Below, piece after piece: positions 22,301 through 30,400 of a stretch of 48,324 bases of DNA. The position numbers were made by a program, and so were the translations under genes. Origin of the DNA: Prorocentrum cordatum. Taxonomy: Eukaryota; Sar; Dinophyceae; Prorocentrales; Prorocentraceae. The notes beneath the pieces were generated by a model. That model saw only the letters and a list, made by a program, of their open reading frames with translations. It had not been told where the DNA came from and ran no database searches. The stretch's first letter is position 1; each line of letters begins with the position of its first letter. The stretch is from positions 1 through 48,324 of the forward strand of contig CAUYUJ010007200.1 in the NCBI GenBank assembly GCA_963575745.1. The letters are read 5' to 3'.

Positions 22301-25300
22301 CGTGGGCCTCACGGCAGCGGGCATGGACGAGGCCCAGCGCCAGGCCTCCGACCGTGCTGCTGGAGCTGTTCCACCAGATGCTGCTCATCAAGATACTGAC
22401 GGGGCGGGCGCGCCACCGCAGGACGGACCAGCGGTGTCGCGTGCGCAGTATATGCGCGTGCGTTGTGCCGCTGCCGCGCCTAGCCGCCGCCGCTGGTTCG
22501 CTTTTGCTTTTGTGTTCGGCAGGACGGATCGAGGAGTCGCCTCCCTCTCCCTCTGCTGCCGTCTCACCTCTCCTCCCCTCGTCCCCTATGGTACAGGAGT
22601 GAGGAGGATTTTTCGAGACAGTTTTACTGACGTTTATGAACCCCCCCTGGCGCAGTGCCGACCATGTCCCGCCTATACTTCTGGCCTGACGGCGGCTTCA
22701 GCCCCGGTCAAGCTAATCCATAGGAACGCCATGAGCTCCTACTGTGGCCAAGCCTTCTACCTGGGCGAGGGTCAGGCTGACCTACACCGTGCGGGGCGTG
22801 CAAACCCCAGCTCCACCGATGGAGACGGGCCAGGTCGCTCCATACACCTCGTCAGCCTAAACATCACCAGTCTCTCAGCGAATTGGCCAACCATCACCGC
22901 TCTTGGTGTCGACCACAACGCCGCAGTCATAGCACTGCAGGAGACCCGACATGCCAAGCCGACCAGACAAGCCATCGCTACCAGCGCCGCCAATCCACAC
23001 CACGGGGGATACCACGCCAGTCTTGGACCTGACCTGGATCTGGCGCGAGCCCAGCGCAGAGCTGCCCACGGCGGCACAGACCACACCGTCGTGGGCAACA
23101 CTGGCGCCTCGGGAGGGGTCGCCATCCTCTCTAAGGATGCCATTGTCGACTCCACTGTCGACGACACTGCGCCCTGTATCGTCGCCCTCAAGGCCAAGAA
23201 AAGATGGCACGAGGCCTTTCTCCCGCTCTGCACTCAGCACCGCCGCAGGCGGCGACGAAACAACCACGGGCCCGCGGGGATCTACATAGCGAGCCTCTAC
23301 GGGATTGCTGGAGGAGACAGCACAGATCTTTTTCGGCTCGCTGACTGCGCCGCCGCTAGGGTCGGCTCAGCCCCCTATTTCATCTGCATGGACGCCAATA
23401 CGAACATCGATGACAATCCACACCTTCTGCACATGTTGCAGCACGGATGGTTCAACGTCGCTGAGGGCACACCAGACCACACCATGCACACATACGGCAA
23501 TATCCCTGACTGGGACCGCGTCACCAAGTGCCCCCGCACTTCGCGCATCGATTATATCATTGCCAACCAAGCGGCGCGATCCCTTGTCACCGACTTCTGC
23601 TATCTACGCGACTTGCCAGCGAAGTCTCATGTTGGCCTGCAGGTCACGCTTGACCTCAGTCGCCTCGACCATGCGGCCCGACGTCTTCTTGCCCCCACGC
23701 CCTACCCTCCCAACGATGGAGCTCATGAGGGTCACGAACTGCAGGCACTAGGGACCCTCATCGCTGGGCGATATCAGGACCGCATGGAACAGGCCGACAC
23801 ACGCGACGACGTGGAACGCATGTTCGCCCTGGCTAACGAGGCCAGTCATGAGTACCATCTCACCCGTCTGCGCGACCTGCCACCTCCACCGCCCGACCAC
23901 CCAAAAAAGAAGCCCCCCACCATGCACGGGCTCACGCCCATGTTCGAAGAGCGACCAGTTGTCCCCCGCGCCTTCCCCACCTACGGAGCTTCCACGATAC
24001 ACATGAACCGACTGCGCAAGCTCCATCGGCAACTCTGTGAGCTTCGTTTCATCGGACAGCACCATCATTTAGATTGCCGTGCCATCCCGCCGTACCTTGC
24101 GCAGCGCATCGACTGCACGTGGACCGCGGCCCGCCTCCTATGCCACAAGCTGCGCCCCACGGTTCTCCTTGACTTCCCCGAGGCCTGGACCCCCGACGAG
24201 CCAGCACCTCACGGAGAGCACCTTGACGTTTTGATCCAACACCTCGACTTAGAGCTGGCGCGACGTGCGAACCGTGCCAAAGCTGAACGCATCAAGATAT
24301 GGGCTGAGGGCGTCCGCGAGCCAAGCGGGCGAAAGGCGGCCATATACGCACGGGCTGCTGACAGCTCGCCCACGGCGTATCTCCGCACGCCTACCACACC
24401 TGACGATACGCAACTCCACTGCGACACCAACGCCTTTAAACCTGACAAAGCTAGCACGGACGACAGCGACGCTGACACCGAAGCTGGCGGCTTCAGCCCC
24501 AGCGACGGTAGTTCGCCCGACACGGACAACGACGAAGACCACACTCGTGAACCACCACCTGCGCAAGTCCCCGACATTCTCCCTGCCAACGCCATTGTTG
24601 CTAACACCAAAGACATGCTTAAGCTCATGGTCGACACCTGGGAGCCCATCTTGGGCAGGTACCGTGCCCGTGCTGGACATGACGCCGAAGCCATGCCGAC
24701 GTGGGCTGACTTCTACGACGAGTACCGACAAGAGCTGCCTACGCCATCACCAGCTACCCCTTTCCACCTCACCGACGACCAACTCATCCACTTTATTCGC
24801 ACCCGTTCACCGCGCCGTGCGGGGGGACTGGACGGCTGGACTACTAAGGAGGCTAAGGAGTTACCCGACGACATTCTTCGCCTCTTCGCCAGCGTCTTAC
24901 GCGCTATGCAACGCACTGGCACCATCCCAGAACCCCTCCTTCATGTGCCAAACCCGTGCCTCCGAAAAGGCCGAGGCGAACTCCCAAAGGACCAACGACT
25001 TCTCTCGGTGCTTTCCGTTTGGATGTATGCGTGGGAAGCGCCAGCTTACCGCAGCCTCACGGACTGGCGGAAAGGATGGACCCACGCCACGAGTTTTGGC
25101 GCTGTCCCCAAAGCTACCATTGGGGACGTCAGCACCTCTCTTGCCCTGCGCATCGAACACGCCAGGGCCTTACTCCTTCCCTTAGCTGGGGCTGCCCTGG
25201 ACCGACAGAAGTGTTTCGACTACCTCATCACGGACATCTGCCTTAACCTTGCGCTTCACGCGGGGTGCCCCCAAGACATCGTTACTGTCCGCAGAAACTT

Positions 25301-28300
25301 CTACAGTCGCCACAAACGCTACATCCGCATGAACGGTGCGTACTCTAAGGAACTGGCCAGGACAAACGGTCACCTCCAGGGAAGCTCTTGGTCCCTGGAC
25401 GACATTAAGCTGCTCATGTGTGTGTGGACCAAGAGACAGCATCGATACGTTCCGCGATCACTCAGCACTACCTTTGTTGACGACAGCAACTCCACTATTC
25501 ACACCGCGCCTGAGTTGCAGAAATCTCTTGATGAAACCGCCAAGTTTGATCGATTTTCAGGTCAACGCATTCACCCTGGCAAAGTGTCGGGGTGGGCGCT
25601 CACCGACGAGCTTCACACCGCCGTTACCCAGCTCACTCTGGCGGAACGGCCCTTACGCGTGGTCGACTCCTTCAAGCTCGTCGGGAGTTACATCAACGCC
25701 GAGGCAGCGCCGGCTCCAGCCGCGCTTAACCTCACGGCCACCGCTGACGCCCGTGTTCGCAGGGCGACTAGTCGCCTGCCGCGCATTGGCAAGCTCCCAT
25801 CACCGATGCTTATTAAGGCGCGGCACGCCCGTTCCCTTGCTGCCAGCGTCTGTACCACGGGCACCGACATTCAAGCCCCATCAGGCCCCGTCAAAACTGC
25901 CTACAACCATGCCCTTAAGGCGGCTATCCGCCCCAAGGGAAACAGGTGGGTCGAGTTTTGGACTCTCATGGCCGTGTGCGTCCCAGGACACGCCCTGGAG
26001 ATTGACGCCATTACGCAGCGTGAAGTCTTCCTGTGTCTGCGGCGACAGGTTAACCGCGACGCTACTCTCTGCGGTCTCGTCAGGGATCTCCAACACCATG
26101 TTCAGACCCTATTTGGGGGAGGACCTGTCGGACGACTTGTCCAGACGCTTCAGCAGCTCCGTTGGACCTGGCCCACATTTGGCATCATGTACGACGACTG
26201 GGGCTGTCAGATCAGTTGGCTGAACTTACCCCAAAACGCCTTCCTTCACATGCTGCGAGCCTCACAACGCAGAGCCTTTCTGAGAAAGATCAAGCCACGG
26301 CGTCATGACCTTGGACACCTTGCCTCTGTCAGACAGGGCCTCGACCTCTTCGCCAGCACGTGGCTCGCCCGAACGAAAGGAGCAGCCAAATGCAATGCCT
26401 GGCAGCTGGCGCTCCTCCTGAACTACCTGTCGGGCGGGGACCACACCCAACAGCGACGATCCCGATCAAACGCGTCTGCTGACCCCAGCCCCATCTGCCG
26501 ATACTGCGACGAGGAAGAGGAAACTCAGGAGCACACTGTTCGCGACTGCAAGTGCTGGGCCCGAGAAAGAGTCCCTCTCACCACCCTCATCAGTGACGAG
26601 CAGTGGGCCCGTCTTCCGCCGCACACAAGACACTGCGGGCTCTTCGATGAAGACCCAGCCCTCCTCGACCTGCAGGCCGACCTCGCGAGGGACCCGCTAC
26701 CTCAGCCCATACCGCGGCCCCCACCTGAGGGAGATCCTGCGGCTTCAGCCCAGGACTCCTACACCACCTACCTTGACCACGACACTGGTTGGACATGGGT
26801 CTACGCTGCCACGGACGGTGCATGCACCAACCAAGCCATCCCATTGCTAGCACGAGCGGGCTACGGCGTCTACTACGGCATCGACCACCGCATGAACTAC
26901 AGTGCACGCGTTCACGGCATTACGCAGAACGCACAGCTTGCGGAGACCCTCGCCATTGTCCACCTCACGGCATGTGCTGAACGGCCCGTACACGTTTTCG
27001 TGGACAACCAGGCGGTGGTCGATGGGTTCCAAAGTATCATCGACGGACACTCACCACCGCAGGGCACGCACGTGGAGCTCTGGGAAAAGATCCACCGATG
27101 CGTCATGGCCAAGCCCAACATGTTCCGCGTCGAGAAAATCGCAAGCCACCTGGGCGACATGGGCATCGACCTCGGGCTCATCGGGCCCATCGCGGAGGAG
27201 TTCAATCGTCAGGCTGACGCCCTCGCCACAACGGCGGCACGTACTCATAACCTTCCAGACGACATTGTCGAAGCTGCCAAAACACGACATCGCCAAGCGA
27301 CCGTGCTTCATGGAGTCGCTGTCGCCATCTACGAGCGTAGACACCGTACACTCCCCCTCCCACACCGCAGGGCTGGGTTCACAGCTGCGGAACTCAACAA
27401 AATGGAACCAAATCCCCTGCTGTCTGACCAGGCACCACCCGCGGCTGGACCAGACATCCCACAGAACCCGGACGAGCTCTGGGCCGAGGCCCAACGGACG
27501 ATATTCGACGAACAGGAGGACGACCCGTTCGGCTTTGGTGGGGGCCTTGACTTCCTGGGCGACGGGCCAGCCAGCGCCAACCCTGCCCCGTCGGGCACCC
27601 GCACGGCGCCCTCGACTCCGCCATTGAGAGCGGCAGCGCACCCACATGACAACGCCGCTCACTTTCAAGACGCTGACGAACAGGAGGATGACCTGTTCAG
27701 CTTCGGTGGGGGATCGGACGCTTTGGACGACGGACCAGCCAGCGAAAACCCTGCCCCGTCGGGCAACCTCTCGATCCCTACTGCGACTCCGTCCCCGAGA
27801 GCGACATCGCCCACATACGATGATATCGGCCACCGCCAAGACGCCGACCACGACCTGGGTGACCCCCGCGGACTGAGTGGCATAGAGGACGCACCGCCGA
27901 TACCACACGCTGCCGACCATGCCGCCCTACCGAGACGCCAACCTTCTACGCGACCGACCTCAGAGCCCTTGCACGGCATCATGATTGGTCCCACCGCGCA
28001 AACCACTCCGCCCCCCCACCGGCGGCAGCCCGCGGGGGCGGCTTCAGCCCCCCCGCAGGGCACTAAACCAGACAGGCCCTCGTGCCCCGTCCACGCTTCC
28101 ATCGTTGCTGAGCGAGAGGAAGCGGCTCTCCCGACCTCTCGGGGCGTGGCCCTAGCGGCTCCAGCCCTGGGGTCGCGTGTGCCCCTCCAGTCACCCTTCA
28201 AGGGTGACGGACGACAGCGTACAGGGTGCCGCACTACGCTAGTCCACCATTTGGACAGGCGTACCGAGGACCTCGCCTCTGTCTCGAGGCTCTCGGCTGC

Positions 28301-28562
28301 TGGCACTGAGCAGCCACCCCTCACCGACCGCGAAACCGAGCTGTCCCAGGCTATGGCTGCTCTCCAGCAGAGGTGCGTTGCTCTCGCCGCGGACCTCGCC
28401 GCCGCCCAAGCTCGCCAAGGCCCTCTACTCCAGCGCCTCCACAGCGCTGGGCGAGCCTTTGCCGAGCTGCTCACGGCCTCGCCCGATGGTGCCGTGCCGT
28501 CACTCACCATCCAAGCTATGCTGTCATCGTTCCGCGGCGCTCCACCTGGTGCCCCGCGCTAA
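16323..28562 (+). CDS. LINE-type non-LTR retrotransposon polyprotein (EN-RT-CCHC-RNase H)
   Basis: One open frame runs 16119-28562 (4147 codons). The first Met after the CT tract is at 16323, residue 69 of the frame (numbering used here). The N-terminal ~2150 residues are low-complexity, Pro/Thr/Asp-rich and act as an ORF1-like part. They hold hydrophobic segments, a PARP-like region and a Cys-rich region. From about 2241: APE-type endonuclease, reverse transcriptase (about 2884-3180), CxxC-x-H-C knuckle (3460-3477) and RNase H (3558-3710). The C-terminus has a repeated acidic module and a predicted coiled coil (residues about 4070-4125, rich in ALQQR and ALAADLAAAQAR). Such elements copy themselves by nicking the target and reverse-transcribing their RNA at the nick. 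No stop or frameshift is seen across 12.2 kb, which implies a young or selected copy. LINEs usually split ORF1 and ORF2; here they are one frame. A low-complexity joint near 22440-22720 precedes ATG 22731, which could start a separate ORF2. Confidence 0.9.
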   Translation: MREDIWYRAGLDRQRTNRNLTLIQGSREYSTRYFGLLLEYQGARAQLVGPEAFTAPLPPYLSRAHALLPRGLPPPDQDALAYLADAILHHPTDMQPLVEAELAAAPMEPLNPPPPAGLAQHATGDQAADDPVPWLPQHIAASDISDTPLDSFHASDDISNISLGSVHVDDSQDDMETQDRDGTTPPGDTAQRDRDSEPHLGHTSSHSSPPNNSAQADPCAQLNDAEGVTAADATSHTTASPAHASPCSGGFSPAAALARPGHPQTAGGSTTPYTSVHRVNVTDSNPSVIGHWQADIDNDPIDDEYPDASGSHEPQHSAAASRHCGCLICLFVATYAIVIAMPYKDQIDGYLPTPSRDPSYRQRRRRKATAPGPSVPTTSRRTTTYNVTSALWATLKWTSVKLRDSVSGGATAVGVGLGGVLKWASGKLGAIATGGVVCGLLLVSAKLLAQGAVGHVGARICARALDSSTAQWCLRCCQPSRRPRDEATYTKPCTLADDHDDQHVRALRHPLLQEHYAAAVAAAVADVTTATTAAIVEVTAAVSRASSVTPRSTSPSPRDGSKNGAAYGNLPTNEDATAHGSDTEARETRECTHDSPWSIFRHADARGSSPDADTQPPRRRARYASPDRPQAPSGPGMPYTALKPPTRNLRNTIQRDPAVPVPPKSILNALYQNGFALGNSGVSTEDIKDALRLHDHPRFTHDPTLQALGPWTDIMQRPPNRLTWVLEDSGGNSGETIFPYLTWDLRQPTTDAPTVFWHGTRGDLAARLAASGGHLLPGPRREAKGRTGANVGRTYASVHPSLAAWYAMPPHPPYSLEDDTLAWGPIALWMCEATQPPRGENRHNFVKGEAHGARLIYPRVLSLLIRMDWCAPTEAASRCRALPHAYGMGDCAHALHIAGYDHPDLREAAEAHDQEASTRRRPAIAAAWPPPQALYSPEAARVWAKQHYDTEAATRDDPNQPRPRVSLHMLQLDPKPLIDLVYTGLQAVPVRGHPDARGSRPSGSSPGAASGPPRTYKSGTALAHSPDRSSTSSGADERRTPSLISAAAALARGRARPRRSASRSSRQSGGNSTSDNSGIETWEHIVTEEEPTAYHVLAYHVRDVRTRVNAPGIEVWLDPGDHHDGAYLPWGTTVMGHRVIDPAVAGRDGWVILHHDHGDTTTKLWAPTQVHVKADDTWRTVMVPADMGPQWIRCHAEDARLPAEVVRTTGQSWFADVWPLWDRPRPHPDDPGTNEHALPPLPGRWSCLQCRFQCCQYCAARRNTQLGTSGQPTCPDCARSGLRTLMDWSTDYSCNSWTCAYSTNNRDSDTCCLSSRCPHPPSPHSLLDVRATGMPPHILARQFGNAPALHDLKEPPRAPSGPGGEPPQPGQAGYQGQWYFPPQPRRVPRQGLPDGTRRPPGFTGTGMPEEPFPDQPLWREGYVLFSPHQALKEEFTFNKTVRRPYSLAITNMYRDRVTVRTVCESIAERIHTTRTRWRDVVLYWDAEGGPGPQALDYDMRLCDAMVSRATTEAELNHDRSNRGSFCLYGPAHQRAVNITAISEPQNIDYMEHVRRYSPVGGTYPDHAFEHVYRGWQRPDVPTILPDTRPLSRADWQRHQQHQQRIQQRDQRDAGQQGTPRYRSPARVPTGGNTAYDGVAAYYRGPIGARPAAAGAAASSYGHAPHARVHPAVIGYPRAPVQALPRATSPVPGSTRAWGHYSGRHDGTSSNQPAVITPAASAQGAATNRGRTGRPEGWRDANVRAWQPRQHTPPPNVAAALRPAQAKPAPPERERQPLTPLVLTYIQAHHSASPRHSEGSAHHVSPRPDAVDPDQATATAEGGTSASRQPSPSPCAAPIRSPSRADSERANAQATSPRDRHTGGRVPRSRTCSRHSSRKAPGSSTSSPPRETQADGRAPEVVPRFGASVIEPGQVDLEPTPSTDHEPPLPTRVIVPIDEAPTFDPFKNKYRVKNLAAGFGGGSPLSPQSRGGAPATSAAAAAAAAPRGISPVRNVGLTAAGMDEAQRQASDRAAGAVPPDAAHQDTDGAGAPPQDGPAVSRAQYMRVRCAAAAPSRRRWFAFAFVFGRTDRGVASLSLCCRLTSPPLVPYGTGVRRIFRDSFTDVYEPPLAQCRPCPAYTSGLTAASAPVKLIHRNAMSSYCGQAFYLGEGQADLHRAGRANPSSTDGDGPGRSIHLVSLNITSLSANWPTITALGVDHNAAVIALQETRHAKPTRQAIATSAANPHHGGYHASLGPDLDLARAQRRAAHGGTDHTVVGNTGASGGVAILSKDAIVDSTVDDTAPCIVALKAKKRWHEAFLPLCTQHRRRRRRNNHGPAGIYIASLYGIAGGDSTDLFRLADCAAARVGSAPYFICMDANTNIDDNPHLLHMLQHGWFNVAEGTPDHTMHTYGNIPDWDRVTKCPRTSRIDYIIANQAARSLVTDFCYLRDLPAKSHVGLQVTLDLSRLDHAARRLLAPTPYPPNDGAHEGHELQALGTLIAGRYQDRMEQADTRDDVERMFALANEASHEYHLTRLRDLPPPPPDHPKKKPPTMHGLTPMFEERPVVPRAFPTYGASTIHMNRLRKLHRQLCELRFIGQHHHLDCRAIPPYLAQRIDCTWTAARLLCHKLRPTVLLDFPEAWTPDEPAPHGEHLDVLIQHLDLELARRANRAKAERIKIWAEGVREPSGRKAAIYARAADSSPTAYLRTPTTPDDTQLHCDTNAFKPDKASTDDSDADTEAGGFSPSDGSSPDTDNDEDHTREPPPAQVPDILPANAIVANTKDMLKLMVDTWEPILGRYRARAGHDAEAMPTWADFYDEYRQELPTPSPATPFHLTDDQLIHFIRTRSPRRAGGLDGWTTKEAKELPDDILRLFASVLRAMQRTGTIPEPLLHVPNPCLRKGRGELPKDQRLLSVLSVWMYAWEAPAYRSLTDWRKGWTHATSFGAVPKATIGDVSTSLALRIEHARALLLPLAGAALDRQKCFDYLITDICLNLALHAGCPQDIVTVRRNFYSRHKRYIRMNGAYSKELARTNGHLQGSSWSLDDIKLLMCVWTKRQHRYVPRSLSTTFVDDSNSTIHTAPELQKSLDETAKFDRFSGQRIHPGKVSGWALTDELHTAVTQLTLAERPLRVVDSFKLVGSYINAEAAPAPAALNLTATADARVRRATSRLPRIGKLPSPMLIKARHARSLAASVCTTGTDIQAPSGPVKTAYNHALKAAIRPKGNRWVEFWTLMAVCVPGHALEIDAITQREVFLCLRRQVNRDATLCGLVRDLQHHVQTLFGGGPVGRLVQTLQQLRWTWPTFGIMYDDWGCQISWLNLPQNAFLHMLRASQRRAFLRKIKPRRHDLGHLASVRQGLDLFASTWLARTKGAAKCNAWQLALLLNYLSGGDHTQQRRSRSNASADPSPICRYCDEEEETQEHTVRDCKCWARERVPLTTLISDEQWARLPPHTRHCGLFDEDPALLDLQADLARDPLPQPIPRPPPEGDPAASAQDSYTTYLDHDTGWTWVYAATDGACTNQAIPLLARAGYGVYYGIDHRMNYSARVHGITQNAQLAETLAIVHLTACAERPVHVFVDNQAVVDGFQSIIDGHSPPQGTHVELWEKIHRCVMAKPNMFRVEKIASHLGDMGIDLGLIGPIAEEFNRQADALATTAARTHNLPDDIVEAAKTRHRQATVLHGVAVAIYERRHRTLPLPHRRAGFTAAELNKMEPNPLLSDQAPPAAGPDIPQNPDELWAEAQRTIFDEQEDDPFGFGGGLDFLGDGPASANPAPSGTRTAPSTPPLRAAAHPHDNAAHFQDADEQEDDLFSFGGGSDALDDGPASENPAPSGNLSIPTATPSPRATSPTYDDIGHRQDADHDLGDPRGLSGIEDAPPIPHAADHAALPRRQPSTRPTSEPLHGIMIGPTAQTTPPPHRRQPAGAASAPPQGTKPDRPSCPVHASIVAEREEAALPTSRGVALAAPALGSRVPLQSPFKGDGRQRTGCRTTLVHHLDRRTEDLASVSRLSAAGTEQPPLTDRETELSQAMAALQQRCVALAADLAAAQARQGPLLQRLHSAGRAFAELLTASPDGAVPSLTIQAMLSSFRGAPPGAPR
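17292..17706 (+). other. Hydrophobic segments in the ORF1-like part
   Basis: Residues 392-409 read CGCLICLFVATYAIVIAM, long enough to span a membrane. Residues about 477-530 hold a second, Gly/Ala/Val-rich stretch with GGVVCGLLLVSAKLLAQG. Between them is a basic segment (RQRRRRKA). Membrane segments are not a usual LINE ORF1 trait. They could instead be buried helices. Confidence 0.5.
18580..18915 (+). other. PARP/ADP-ribosyltransferase-like domain in the retrotransposon
   Basis: Residues about 821-932. FWHGTRGDLAARLAASGG (His826) is followed by GRTYASVHPSLAAWYA (Tyr863), then a beta-like strand ending IALWMCEAT (Glu900). H-G-T with a later G-x-x-(Y/F)-x-S-x-x-x-A-x-x-Y is the pattern of PARP-type folds, which bind NAD through the His and Tyr. 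Whether Glu900 is the third catalytic residue is unclear. The domain could be an inactive relative. Assignment rests on motif spacing only. Confidence 0.4.
20055..20300 (+). other. Cysteine-rich (zinc-finger-like) region in the retrotransposon
   Basis: Residues about 1313-1395 contain at least 14 cysteines in pairs (CLQC, CCQYC, CPDC, CNSWTC, CCLSSRC) with a conserved-looking WSC start. The CxxC pairs suggest zinc binding, perhaps two or more fingers, fitting a nucleic-acid-binding role in the ORF1-like part. Confidence 0.55.
22838..23665 (+). other. Apurinic/apyrimidinic-type endonuclease domain
   Basis: Residues about 2241-2516 show the LINE endonuclease motifs in order: HLVSLNITS, ALQETRH, TGASGGVAIL, FICMDANTN, SRIDYIIAN and KSHVGLQVTL. 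They supply the metal-binding and catalytic Asn, Glu, Asp-x-Asn, Asp and His residues. The domain would nick target DNA to prime reverse transcription. Confidence 0.92.
24768..25660 (+). other. Reverse transcriptase domain
   Basis: Starts LTDDQLIHFIRTRSPRRAGG, which includes a K/R-x-x-x-A-x-G-x-D-G-like start motif (RRAGGLDGW). Motif A is AALDRQKCFD with Asp3028, motif B is GHLQGSSWS (from residue 3084) and motif C is FVDDS with Asp3121-Asp3122. All three catalytic aspartates are present, so the enzyme looks competent. Confidence 0.93.
26496..26549 (+). other. CCHC zinc knuckle after the reverse transcriptase
   Basis: CRYCDEEEETQEHTVRDC, residues 3460-3477, has the C-x2-C-x8-H-x4-C spacing typical of the knuckle that follows the RT in many LINEs. 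It probably helps bind nucleic acid. Confidence 0.8.
26790..27245 (+). other. Ribonuclease H domain
   Basis: Carries TDGACTN (Asp3566), QLAETLAIV (Glu3609), VFVDNQAVV (Asp3629) and FNRQADALA (Asp3700), the four acidic residues of RNase H1 folds. It would degrade the RNA strand of the RNA-DNA hybrid. An RNase H places the element with the I/R1/Tad/LOA-like LINE groups that keep this domain. Confidence 0.88.
27495..27850 (+). repeat. Duplicated acidic module at the C-terminus of the retrotransposon protein
   Basis: Two copies about 174 bp (58 codons) apart. EQEDDPFGFGGGLDFLGDGP with NPAPSG is followed by EQEDDLFSFGGGSDALDDGP with NPAPSG. After each comes a Pro/Thr/Ala linker and an H-F/R-QDAD element. 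An in-frame tandem duplication of unknown role. Confidence 0.8.
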
Positions 28563-28929
28563 TCTCCTCCTTTCTGCCTGCCCGTGTGTACGCGTGGCTC
28601 CGCGTCCACGGTGTCAGGGCGTGGGGGCGGGGGGTGCCCCGTCACTGCGCGCCGCTTAGCGGCCAAGCGCCCAACTGGCGGTCTGCCAAGCCGCCTAGCC
28701 ACGTGTCAGCACGTCGCCTTTCTTGTTGGGGCCTCTTTCCTTACGCGGTCTGACAGGTGAGATCATCATCGTCTGTCCGCCGTCTGTAGCGTCTGTCGCA
28801 CTGCGCCGGGGGAGGGGTTTTTTTGTTGCCCGCCCTCGTATCTAAAGGCTGCACCGCCGCAAATAGTGCATGCGAGTTGTCGCACCGCAGTGCGCCTCGC
28901 GGACGGACCCTGGTCCGCCTACTTGTCCG
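28563..28929 (+). promoter_or_regulatory. Probable 3' untranslated region of the retrotransposon, with hairpins
   Basis: No coding sequence is recognised between the stop at 28562 and the CT tract. Four short inverted repeats lie in a row: GGGGC/GCCCC (28624-28640), GCCGCT/AGCGGC with one loop base (28651-28663), GGCGG/CCGCC (28677-28695) and ACGTG-TCAG-CACGT (28701-28714). In LINEs, 3' RNA structure is often what the reverse transcriptase recognises, so this is a candidate recognition region. No poly(A) tail is seen before the CT tract. Confidence 0.5.
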
Positions 28930-29174
<245 letters not shown>

Positions 29175-30400
29175 CATGGTTGGTAGCCGACATGCATTTT
29201 TCGGGTGGCGTTGCGGCGCGTGAGATCTGACCGGATCGCCAGCCCGTTCTCGTGGGGCCGCACGGCGCGCGAAATCAAGTGCGATCGCCGCCCCTCTCGG
29301 GGGCACCAGGCGCGTAAGACAGACTAGTCGTTGCTACAACTACAAGGTATAATTCGTAGTAGTGGCGTAGTGACTGCATCTGTAAGTATGAACGCGCCAT
29401 AATTGCGCAATTCCATTTGAAAAGTTCGCAGATTTCTCAAACCGAGGGGAGGGCATGGCATTCGAGCATCGGCCCCCGCGTCGCAAGAGGACCGAAAAAG
29501 TACGCCCGCCCCGCGAAAACATCAATCAATCATCATGAAACTGTCGGCCGACGCGCGGGGCCGAGAGCGAATGGCGTCAACCGACCCCCCGTTTACGCGC
29601 ATCTGGGACCTGGAGGACGAAACCGAATCTCAAACCTTCGTCCTAGTCCTCAGCGCCTAAGGCCTTGGCCTGCGCCCCAGTCAAATTCCCAGCTCTAGCC
29701 TCGAAACGCGCCCCCGTGCTCTTGCGACCGCAACGCGCGCGCATGTTCATGTGAGCCCACTGCAGGGGGAATTTGGTTTCACGAAATGCTTCCATGCGCG
29801 AAAGAGGAGTTCGGCCATCTGTAAAGAAACTAGCCATATATATATATATATATATGGATATGTAAGGTGATCCAGCCGTTCGAATACGGATCCCAACTTG
29901 CATGCATATGGATGCCGTTTGAATACTTGCGGGGCCCATCCATATCCGTAGAAGCTCTCAGGTGGCGCGCCGCAAGGATATGGCCAACGCATATCCACAC
30001 GGAAAACCCGCAGGCATATGAGCAGTTCGCAAACGCATGGAAATTCCACTTGCTTGTGGGTTAGCGGTATTATTCAGGCAAGTGGCCGGAACTAGGGAAA
30101 TCTGGCCTCAAGGTTTGCGTCGAATCACATATCCCGGAAGCCTTCCGCGCCGCAGTTGCCCCTGAAGAGGTCGAAGCTCCTGGAGATCTGACGGGCCCAG
30201 GGATTCGTCGTAGCTCCAGCGCAGCTGCGTTCGTCCAGAGCGGGAGGTGCGTTCGGGATGCGTCCGAACATGGCGACCAGGGCTTGTCGATGTGCTTGTG
30301 TGTGTGTGTGTGTCGACGCATGCTCTGAAGCCATGTAATTCTTCTGACCGCTAGATCTGCTCTCACTGGGGGGCATGAGAACCGGCGCTGCTCATCGCAA
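29175..30400. other. No gene recognised
   Basis: Contains a weak copy of the GTGGGGCCGC family (about 29252), (AT)n at 29835-29856, and CATATGGAT/ATCCATATCC-type inverted pieces between 29850 and 30000. A (GT)n run lies at about 30298-30312. Short open frames only. Confidence 0.4.

Noticed and set aside
27051-27920. Antisense frames of up to 289 codons inside the retrotransposon
   Set aside because: They lie opposite the RNase H and C-terminal coding sequence, which has clear catalytic motifs.
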